From contig JAICJM010000150.1 of NCBI GenBank assembly GCA_025928435.1, positions 1 through 10,047 of the forward strand: a stretch of DNA of 10,047 nt. Direction: 5' to 3'. Each line of letters opens with the position of its first letter. Within the stretch, counting starts at the first letter, position 1. Source of the stretch: Thermoleophilia bacterium. Its GTDB lineage: Bacteria > Actinomycetota > Thermoleophilia > Gaiellales > JAICJC01. A program made the position numbers and the translations under genes. Below the pieces are notes generated by a model. That model was not told the origin of the DNA, did no database searches, and was given only the letters and a program-made list of their open reading frames with translations. Below, one piece after another: positions 5,837-10,047 of this stretch.

Positions 5837-6771
5837 AGGTCCGTTCCGCGTCCGAACGGGCCGCGCGCGCCGCCATTCTGCGGGCGGCCGAGAGCGACCG
5901 GGTGGGGACCGTCGTCTCGCGGTACGGGATGCGCCTCGGCGCCCGCCGCTTCGTCCCCGCCGAGAACCTGGACGAGGTCGTCGAGGTGATGCGCCGCCTG
6001 AACCGGGCCGGCATGCGCGGCGTGACCGGCCTCTTCGACGATCACGCCCGCACCGAGGCCGACGTCGCCCGCCACGAGGCGGAGTACGGGCGCCAGATCG
6101 ACCGCCTCGCCACCGAGGGCCTGGAGGCCAACGTCGCGCTGAAGCTCACGCATCTCGGCATCCACGTCTCCGACGAGGTGCTGTACGGGGCGGCCCGGCG
6201 ACTGCTCGACCGGGCCGCCGCGCGCGGCATGCGCCTGCGCTTCGACATGGAGGAGAGCGCCCTGGTGCCGCAGACGCTCGCCCTCTACCGGCGCCTGCGC
6301 GGGGAGGGCGTCGACAACGTCGGCGTCGTGCTCCAGACCTACCTGCGCCGGTCGGAGGACGACCTCGCCTCCCTGCTGCCGCTGGGGCTGAACGTGCGCC
6401 TGGTGAAGGGCGCCTACCTGGAGCCGGCAACCGTCGCCTACCCCCACAAGCGCGACGTCGACGCCGCCTACGCCCGCATGCTCGAGCGCTGCCTGGCGGA
6501 GGCCGAGCACACGGCGATCGCCACGCACGACCCGGCGATCCTGCGCACGGCCCGCGTGCGGATCTCGGCGGCGGGCGTCGCGCCGGAGCGGTACGAGTTC
6601 CAGATGCTCTACGGCATCGCCCTCCCGCTCCAGCGCGAGGTCGTCGACGCCGGCCACCCGCTGCGGATCGCCGCCCCGTACGGGCCGACGTGGTTCAGCT
6701 ACCTGATGCGGCGGCTGGCCGAGCGGCCGGCGAACCTCGGCTTCTTCCTGCGGAACGCGGTTAGGCGCTAG
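5833..6771 (+). CDS. pruB: Proline dehydrogenase (FAD-dependent, monofunctional PRODH)
   Basis: A 312-residue (beta/alpha)8 flavoenzyme of the usual monofunctional bacterial size. It should oxidise proline or an analogue to the pyrroline, passing electrons to FAD and then quinone at the membrane. Family motifs in order: VALKLTHLGI (Lys104), RFDMEES (Asp138), VLQTYLRRSEDDL, NVRLVKGAYLEP, IATHD, YEFQMLYGI and the substrate-carboxylate pair Arg293-Arg294 in YLMRRLAERPANLGFFLR. In Thermus PRODH (Tyr275) and E. coli PutA (Tyr540) a Tyr precedes the (V/A)P segment; here RIAAPYG has Ala280 at that position. That Tyr is known to favour proline over hydroxyproline. The GTG at 5833 overlaps the preceding stop (GTGA), which decides the start. 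The product of this enzyme is the substrate of PruA, encoded at the other end of the operon. No clear terminator hairpin follows. Confidence 0.93.
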   Translation: MKVRSASERAARAAILRAAESDRVGTVVSRYGMRLGARRFVPAENLDEVVEVMRRLNRAGMRGVTGLFDDHARTEADVARHEAEYGRQIDRLATEGLEANVALKLTHLGIHVSDEVLYGAARRLLDRAAARGMRLRFDMEESALVPQTLALYRRLRGEGVDNVGVVLQTYLRRSEDDLASLLPLGLNVRLVKGAYLEPATVAYPHKRDVDAAYARMLERCLAEAEHTAIATHDPAILRTARVRISAAGVAPERYEFQMLYGIALPLQREVVDAGHPLRIAAPYGPTWFSYLMRRLAERPANLGFFLRNAVRR

Positions 6772-6797
6772 TCGCGCGTCGGCACGGTGGTACGCCG

Positions 6798-6966
6798 TTA
6801 GCAGCAGCTGTCCGCACGGCTTGCGCCGTTCCAGCCCTGGATGCCTTCGCGACTGGCGATGGCGGCGATGATCAGGCCGGCGGGCGGGTCGGCCCACCAC
6901 TGCCCGACCACGGGCGTTCGCTCCCAGGCCGACGAGCAGCGCGATCGACAGATAGGCTGGTCGTTC
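6798..6966 (-). pseudogene. C-terminal remnant of a cation diffusion facilitator (CDF) transporter, frameshifted
   Basis: On the - strand, bases 6957 down to 6913 read AYLSIALLVGLGANA. After one extra C in the CCC run at 6912-6914 the frame continues VVGQWWADPPAGLIIAAIAS and then REGIQGW, ending ...SCC and a TAA at 6798-6800. Joined, the two pieces match the last two membrane helices of CDF (CzcD-like) heavy-metal transporters, including the WWADP turn and the REGxxxW and terminal CC features. Everything upstream, including the metal-binding helices and the start, is missing. Only about 28 bases separate the remnant from the permease stop, so most of the gene has been deleted. It lies downstream of csoR and the permease on the same strand and was probably the third gene of that metal-responsive unit. 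The assignment rests on motif memory, not on an alignment. Confidence 0.75.
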
Positions 6967-6972
6967 GAACGA
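6961..6972. repeat. Perfect 12-base palindrome at the 5' edge of the CDF remnant
   Basis: TCGTTCGAACGA equals its own reverse complement. It sits exactly where recognisable CDF coding sequence begins, 22 bases from the permease stop codon. It may mark the deletion junction or be a chance palindrome. Confidence 0.5.
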
Positions 6973-6994
6973 GCGTTGCTACGAGCTGCCGTGG

Positions 6995-8161
6995 TCAGGT
7001 GTGCGAGTGCGCACCGCCGCTCGGCGTGTCCATCATCCCCAGCATCGGCATCCCGCCCGTGTTGACGAACCGGGTCACCAGCACCGCGGCCAGGGCGAGG
7101 AAGATGATGTTGAGGATGGTGGTGTAGTTGAGCGCGACCGAGGCTTCGGTGATGTGCGCCGCGCGGGTGGACGGTCTGAGCCCGGCGCTGAAGATGGCCT
7201 CGACGACGAGCGCCGCGGCCACCATGCCCGCGTAGAAGGTGGTCAGGAGGAAGAGGGTCATGCGGCTGCCGTAGTAGCGGCGATAGATGTCGAGGATCGG
7301 CAGAATGAGCAGGTCGGCGAAGATGAAGGCGATCACGCCGCCGAAGCTGATGCCGCCGTTCCACAAGACGGCAGCCAGGGGGACGTTGCCGATCGAGCAC
7401 ACGAAGCTGATCACCGCGACGAGCGGTCCGATCAGCGGCCCCCAGAGCTTCGCGACGGCGCCGTGGTGGGCGAGGAAGACCGACTGCCAGGCGTGGTCGG
7501 GTACCCAGGCGGCGAGCGCGCCGGCAATTACGAGCCCACCGGCGATGTCCTTCCAGATTGCGGCCCAGTCCATCACGAAGTAGTTGGCCGTGGCCGTCAG
7601 TCCCCTGGCTGAGAAGAGTCGCTGCAATACCGTGCCCCGCGCGGCGACGGACATGTCCATCTCCGCGTGGCCTTCCATCGAGCCGACCAGGCCGCGGTCT
7701 GCCTGCGCCCGCGCCTCGTCGACCCGGGCGCGGGTGAGGAACGCCCGGAAGAGCAGGGCGAGCAGGATGATCATGATCGGGCCGCCGACGAACTCGGCCA
7801 CCGCGAACTGCCAGCCCAAGAGCAGCCACATGATGATCCCGAGCTCGATCACGAGGTTGGTGGATGCGAACTGGAAGGCCATGGCCGAGGTGAAGTCGGC
7901 GCCCTTTCGGAACATCGACCGGGCGAGCGCGACCGCTGCATACGAGCACGACGACGAGGCGGCGCCCAGGCCTGTCGCGATCGCGAGGGACCGCGGCGAC
8001 GCGTCCGGCAGCAACCGGCGCATCTCGCCCTTCGACACTACCGCCTGGACGGCGCCTGAGAGGGCAAAGCCGAGGATCAGCGCCCACAGGATCTCCCAGA
8101 ACATTCCGAAGCTGACACGAAGCGCATCCCCGATGCTGGACGCAATGGAAAGGACGCTCAC
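6995..8161 (-). CDS. ArsP/YraQ-type permease (DUF318), probable metal or metalloid transporter
   Basis: A 388-residue polytopic membrane protein with about eight to ten hydrophobic segments. It has the two-fold internal repeat of the ArsP_1 (DUF318) permease family: SCSYAAVALARSMFRKGADF near residue 72 and VCSIGNVPLAAVLWNGGISF near residue 255 each carry a Cys-Ser followed by a Leu-Ala helix. A hydrophilic loop around residues 143-190 holds GHAEMDMS, and the tail from residue 370 reads GGMPMLGMMDTPSGGAHSHT, rich in Met and His. The start is GTG, with AGGAA (8168-8172 on the - strand) six bases upstream and overlapping the csoR stop. It is therefore almost certainly co-transcribed with csoR, and copper or another soft metal is the likely inducer. 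Known relatives export organoarsenicals or are uncharacterised, so the cargo and direction are not established. Confidence 0.85.
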   Translation of the reverse strand: MSVLSIASSIGDALRVSFGMFWEILWALILGFALSGAVQAVVSKGEMRRLLPDASPRSLAIATGLGAASSSCSYAAVALARSMFRKGADFTSAMAFQFASTNLVIELGIIMWLLLGWQFAVAEFVGGPIMIILLALLFRAFLTRARVDEARAQADRGLVGSMEGHAEMDMSVAARGTVLQRLFSARGLTATANYFVMDWAAIWKDIAGGLVIAGALAAWVPDHAWQSVFLAHHGAVAKLWGPLIGPLVAVISFVCSIGNVPLAAVLWNGGISFGGVIAFIFADLLILPILDIYRRYYGSRMTLFLLTTFYAGMVAAALVVEAIFSAGLRPSTRAAHITEASVALNYTTILNIIFLALAAVLVTRFVNTGGMPMLGMMDTPSGGAHSHT

Positions 8162-8170
8162 GGCGCGTTC

Positions 8171-8470
8171 CTACCGCGCGCGGGCAAAGCGTTCGACGGC
8201 GGCCATCAGCTCCTCGGTCTTCTCGGCTGCCGCTGCCTGATCGCCTGATGCCAGTGCGGTCCCCACGCACGAGCCGACGTGCCCTTCCAGGAGCTTCAGC
8301 GCGATCGCGTCAAGCGCGGTCGTGGCGGCGCTGATCTGGGTCAGGACGTCGATGCAGTAGCGCTCATCCGACACCATTCGCTCGATCCCCCGCACCTGAC
8401 CCTCGATCCGGTGCAACCGCCCGATCAACGCGTCCTTGTCGTCGAGGTATCCGAACGCGGCCATAGGCAT
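8171..8470 (-). CDS. csoR: CsoR-family copper-sensing repressor
   Basis: A small all-helical repressor (97-99 residues) of the CsoR/RcnR family. Counting from the second Met (codon 8462-8464), the Cu(I) ligands are Cys37 in RYCIDVL, His62 and Cys66 in GHVGSC, the same Cys-x(24)-His-x(3)-Cys spacing as M. tuberculosis CsoR (36, 61, 65). The start of helix 1, LIGRLHRIEGQVRGIERM, is the family hallmark and contributes to the basic DNA-binding face. There are two possible starts: ATG 8468-8470, which follows a TATATT box by seven bases and would be leaderless, or ATG 8462-8464, with GGGA as a weak ribosome binding site; the first is chosen. The frame stays open to 8752 but that extension has no CsoR homology. 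A TACCC-N5-GGGTA palindrome lies just upstream. The permease gene begins nine bases after the stop. Confidence 0.93.
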   Translation of the reverse strand: MPMAAFGYLDDKDALIGRLHRIEGQVRGIERMVSDERYCIDVLTQISAATTALDAIALKLLEGHVGSCVGTALASGDQAAAAEKTEELMAAVERFARAR

Positions 8471-8483
8471 CCCGCTCAATATA
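8471..8483 (-). promoter_or_regulatory. Putative -10 box of the csoR-permease operon
   Basis: On the - strand TATATT (8483-8478) is a near-perfect -10 hexamer. It is followed by GAGCGGG and the ATG at 8470, which places the transcription start at or beside the start codon. The box overlaps the left end of the CsoR-type palindrome, so bound repressor should block transcription. The -35 region is weak. Confidence 0.55.
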
Positions 8484-8496
8484 CCCCTAGCGGGTA
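8482..8496. promoter_or_regulatory. CsoR-type operator palindrome
   Basis: TACCCCTAGCGGGTA has exact 5-base arms TACCC and GGGTA around CTAGC. This fits the TACCC...GGGTA inverted repeats described for CsoR-family operators. It lies 12 bases upstream of the csoR start and overlaps its -10 box. It is also upstream of the divergent thioredoxin-like gene, so one site may control both directions. Binding is inferred. Confidence 0.7.
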
Positions 8497-8552
8497 CCTT
8501 GCATGACGAGTTGGTGACAACAGCAACCCGATCCGAGTTGGCAGTCGTAGGC

Positions 8553-8879
8553 ATGAACGTGGCTGTTCTCATCGAGATCCTCGTCGCGAAGAACTGCCCT
8601 CGCGAAGAAGCGGCGCTTCGGCTCGTGGCAACTGCCGCCCAGATCACCGGCGCCAGGCCACGCGTCATGCTGGTCGAGGTCGAAGATCTCGCCGAGGCTC
8701 GACGGAAGGGGTTTACGGGCTCGCCCACGATCCGAGTCAATGGGCAGGACATCGCGCCCCCATCTCACGGCAGCACGTCGCTCGACTGCCGCGACTACCC
8801 CACCGATCACGGCCCAAGCAACATCCCGCCGCTGCCGCGACTGATCGCCGCGCTCACGGACGCGCCGGCGCCTTTCTAG
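8553..8879 (+). CDS. Small thioredoxin-fold protein of a metal-stress islet
   Basis: A 108-residue cytosolic protein that resembles the short thioredoxin-like proteins often found beside mercury or other heavy-metal genes in actinobacteria. It starts with a beta strand and the turn ILVAKNCPREEAALRLV, with Cys15 where the first redox Cys of a thioredoxin would be, but without a second Cys three residues on. GSPTIRVNGQDI (residues 56-67) is the cis-proline segment of the fold, and a second Cys is at 79 in LDCRDY. It could be a metal-binding or single-cysteine redox protein. The ATG at 8553 gives the expected fold start; the longer frame upstream would run through the operator and into csoR on the other strand. 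The ribosome binding site is poor. The gene diverges from csoR and is probably induced with it. The family assignment is from pattern recognition only. Confidence 0.7.
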   Translation: MNVAVLIEILVAKNCPREEAALRLVATAAQITGARPRVMLVEVEDLAEARRKGFTGSPTIRVNGQDIAPPSHGSTSLDCRDYPTDHGPSNIPPLPRLIAALTDAPAPF

Positions 8880-8909
8880 GAACCCTCGAGGCTCGTCCAC
8901 CACGGCCGA

Positions 8910-8945
8910 GGGACTCGGCGGAGGATTCGCCGACGCCGAGTGCCC
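8910..8945. terminator. Hairpin between convergent genes, probable bidirectional terminator
   Basis: GGGACTCGGCG (8910-8920) and CGCCGAGTGCCC (8934-8945) pair as an 8-bp GC-rich stem extended by three pairs past one bulged G, with a 13-base loop. It lies between the thioredoxin-like stop (8879) and the phoU stop (8945-8947), so it can serve both strands. There is no T-run, as is common in high-GC actinobacteria. Confidence 0.6.
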
Positions 8946-9625
8946 TAGACGGACGCGGGCCGCGAGGCGTCGGTGAACTCCCGGAACTGGGCGGTCACCA
9001 GGTACGCGGTCTGCTCGCCGATGTCGACGGCGTTGTCGCCGATGCGCTCCAGGCAGCGCGCGATCAGGATCGCCCGCAGGCCCGCCTCGTGCGAGGGGGC
9101 GTCGTCCGCCAGCGAGAGGATCCGCCGCGAGAGGCCGTAGTTCGTCTGGTTGATGACCTGGTCCATCGCCAGCAGCGACTCCGCGCCGGCGACGTCCCGG
9201 GCCCCGAACGAGCGCATCGCCTCGGCGATCATCGCGTGCGCCTGCCGCCCCATCGTCGAGAAGTCCGACAGGAGCTCGTGCGGCAGCGGCGGGTCGGGCG
9301 GGATCAGGAGCGCCAGCTTGGCGATATTCACGCACTGGTCGCCGATCCGTTCCAGGTGCAGGTTCACGTGGATCATCGAGAGGACGAGCCGCAGGTCGAC
9401 GGCGACCGGCGCCTGACGGGCCAGGAGCGACTCGATCGACGACTCGATCCTGAGGTAGATGCTGTCGACCTCGTCGTCGGCGGCGATCACCTGCTGGGCG
9501 CGCGCCCCGTCGGCCGACTCGAGGGCCTGCAGCACGACGTCGAGCGACCGGCCGCACAGCCGGCCGGAGTCCTGCAGCAGCGCCTCGATCTCGTCCAGCT
9601 CGTGTTGGAACTCTTCCCGTGGCAT
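8945..9625 (-). CDS. phoU: Phosphate signalling/transport accessory protein PhoU
   Basis: A 226-residue all-helical protein made of two PhoU repeats, the usual family length. Each repeat carries the metal-cluster motif: LERIGDQCVNIAKL in the first and LERIGDNAVDIGEQ in the second. The N-terminus MPREEFQHELDEIEALLQ is typical and fixes the start at 9625. Further in-frame ATGs upstream have no homology, and a TATGCT box lies six bases before this ATG. PhoU links the PstSCAB phosphate transporter to the PhoR sensor kinase and keeps the Pho regulon off when phosphate is plentiful. It is transcribed away from pstS, not at the end of the pst operon as in E. coli; the shared 166-bp gap may let PhoP act on both. 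The stop abuts the bidirectional hairpin. Confidence 0.95.
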   Translation of the reverse strand: MPREEFQHELDEIEALLQDSGRLCGRSLDVVLQALESADGARAQQVIAADDEVDSIYLRIESSIESLLARQAPVAVDLRLVLSMIHVNLHLERIGDQCVNIAKLALLIPPDPPLPHELLSDFSTMGRQAHAMIAEAMRSFGARDVAGAESLLAMDQVINQTNYGLSRRILSLADDAPSHEAGLRAILIARCLERIGDNAVDIGEQTAYLVTAQFREFTDASRPASV

Positions 9626-9637
9626 GGCCCGAGCATA
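9626..9637 (-). promoter_or_regulatory. phoU: Putative -10 box for leaderless phoU mRNA
   Basis: On the - strand TATGCT (9637-9632) is followed by six bases (CGGGCC) and the phoU ATG. This is the same layout as in front of the GntR gene (TAACCT, six bases, ATG). No Shine-Dalgarno sequence precedes the ATG. A clear -35 box is not visible. Confidence 0.5.
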
Positions 9638-9686
9638 GGTGACGAAACGGCCGTCCGCCCACCGCGCGAAGTCGCCGGACAGTGCC

Positions 9687-9726
9687 CTTATCCGACTCTT
9701 CACCACACATTCACCGTGGAATAACC
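9687..9726 (+). promoter_or_regulatory. PHO box: 11-bp-spaced TTCACC-type direct repeats upstream of pstS
   Basis: Units CTTATCC (9687-9693), CTTCACC (9698-9704) and ATTCACC (9709-9715) recur every 11 bases, with a weaker AATAACC at 9720-9726. Actinobacterial PhoP binds direct repeats of GTTCACC with 4-base gaps, the same period. Placed 77 bases before the pstS start (from the second strong unit), it should activate pstS when phosphate is low. The fourth unit overlaps a small CCCCG/CGGGG hairpin at 9725-9737. Confidence 0.75.
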
Positions 9727-9779
9727 CCGCGCCGGGGCGACCGCAGGCACGATCGACTCATCGCTATCGAACCAACCAT

Positions 9780-9785
9780 GGAGAG
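9780..9785 (+). promoter_or_regulatory. Ribosome binding site of pstS
   Basis: GGAGAG lies six bases before the ATG at 9792 and supports that start over the ATG at 9778 in another frame and the in-frame ATG six codons into the gene. Confidence 0.65.
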
Positions 9786-9791
9786 TCACGA

Positions 9792-10047
9792 ATGACGAGG
9801 TTTCGAATGTCCGCGCTGGCGCTGTTCGCCGCGGGCACGGTTGTGCTGGCAGCCGCCTGCGGGGGCGGCGGCGGGACGACGACGGTCACGAAGCAGAGCG
9901 GCGGTCAGCCCACAGACAGCAAGGTGCTCACGGGCGCCGGCAGTACGCTGGTCTACCCGCTGGTCTCCCAGTGGGAGCCTGACTACGCCACCAAGGCCGG
10001 GGTGACGATCACCTACGGCGCGATCGGCTCCGGCGGCGGGATCGACC
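9792..10047 (+). CDS. pstS: Phosphate ABC transporter substrate-binding lipoprotein PstS, 3'-truncated by window edge
   Basis: The first 85 codons of the periplasmic-type phosphate-binding lipoprotein are present and the frame runs off the window. Residues 1-23 form a lipoprotein signal peptide: Arg at 3 and 5, a hydrophobic stretch, then LAAAC with Cys23 as the lipidated residue. A Gly/Thr-rich linker follows (GGGGGTTTV). The mature domain begins VLTGAGSTLVYPLVSQW and continues TYGAIGSGGGI; the GAGST and GSGGG loops are phosphate-binding motifs of PstS. The protein would sit on the outer face of the membrane and pass phosphate to PstCAB, whose genes are expected just beyond the window. The PHO box upstream suggests induction by phosphate starvation through PhoP. 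Confidence 0.95.
   Translation, partial: MTRFRMSALALFAAGTVVLAAACGGGGGTTTVTKQSGGQPTDSKVLTGAGSTLVYPLVSQWEPDYATKAGVTITYGAIGSGGGID

Noticed and set aside
6772..6797. CGGC...GCCG pairing after proline dehydrogenase as a terminator
   Set aside because: Only four pairs form around a ten-base loop, with mismatches further in. It is too weak to call.
6967..8270. Long - strand frame covering csoR and the permease in a shifted frame
   Set aside because: Only its last part (the CDF remnant) has meaning; the rest is the permease and csoR read out of frame.
8436..8552. N-terminal extension of the thioredoxin-like protein
   Set aside because: It would overlap the csoR start and operator on the other strand and adds residues before the first beta strand with no family likeness.
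8471..8752. N-terminal extension of CsoR
   Set aside because: CsoR proteins begin shortly before the RLHRIEGQVRG helix. The extension runs antisense through the thioredoxin-like gene, and the operator and -10 box would fall inside it.
9626..9706. Upstream start for PhoU at 9706
   Set aside because: The extra 27 residues lack PhoU homology and would run across the PHO box. The ATG at 9625 has a well-placed TATGCT box and a typical N-terminus.
1..10047. CRISPR arrays, tRNA or rRNA genes, transposases
   Set aside because: No regularly spaced repeats, cloverleaf sequences, rRNA blocks or transposase motifs were seen on either strand.

Overview
The window looks like chromosomal DNA of a high-GC actinobacterium, possibly a soil Thermoleophilia-type lineage. 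That placement is an inference from the very high G+C at third codon positions, the frequent GTG starts, -10 boxes placed for leaderless transcripts, a monofunctional proline dehydrogenase paired with an ALDH4A1-like P5C dehydrogenase, and an LAAAC lipobox on PstS. No rRNA, tRNA, CRISPR array or transposase was seen.

Region 1 (1-1741, + strand): the 3' part of an acyl-CoA synthetase gene, then a FadR/FCD-type GntR regulator. Region 2 (1845-6771, + strand): six genes, each overlapping the next by exactly 4 bases: P5C dehydrogenase (pruA), a VOC metalloprotein, the two subunits of a split thiamine-diphosphate decarboxylase of the sulfopyruvate decarboxylase (ComD/ComE) type, an NmrA-like NAD(P)-binding protein, and proline dehydrogenase (pruB). 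Two nearly identical 17-bp GGT-N3-RCC elements, one in front of the GntR gene and one in front of pruA, suggest that the regulator controls itself and this operon. The two outer enzymes would oxidise a cyclic imino acid to a glutamate-type product. The inner four genes are not standard proline-catabolism genes, and the dehydrogenase has Ala where a substrate-selecting Tyr is normal, so the true substrate may be hydroxyproline or another proline analogue.

Region 3 (about 6798-8879) is a small metal-handling islet, by eye less GC-rich than its flanks. On the - strand it has csoR (Cys-His-Cys Cu(I)-sensor ligands), an ArsP/YraQ-type permease with a Met/His-rich tail, and a frameshifted C-terminal remnant of a cation diffusion facilitator. 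A thioredoxin-fold protein gene diverges from csoR across a TACCC-N5-GGGTA operator. Region 4 (8945-10047) concerns phosphate: phoU on the - strand, a divergent control region with 11-bp-spaced TTCACC-type repeats (a PHO box), and the 5' end of pstS, which runs off the window.

The part most worth a second look is the imino-acid operon with its embedded split decarboxylase, duplicated operator and altered dehydrogenase active site.
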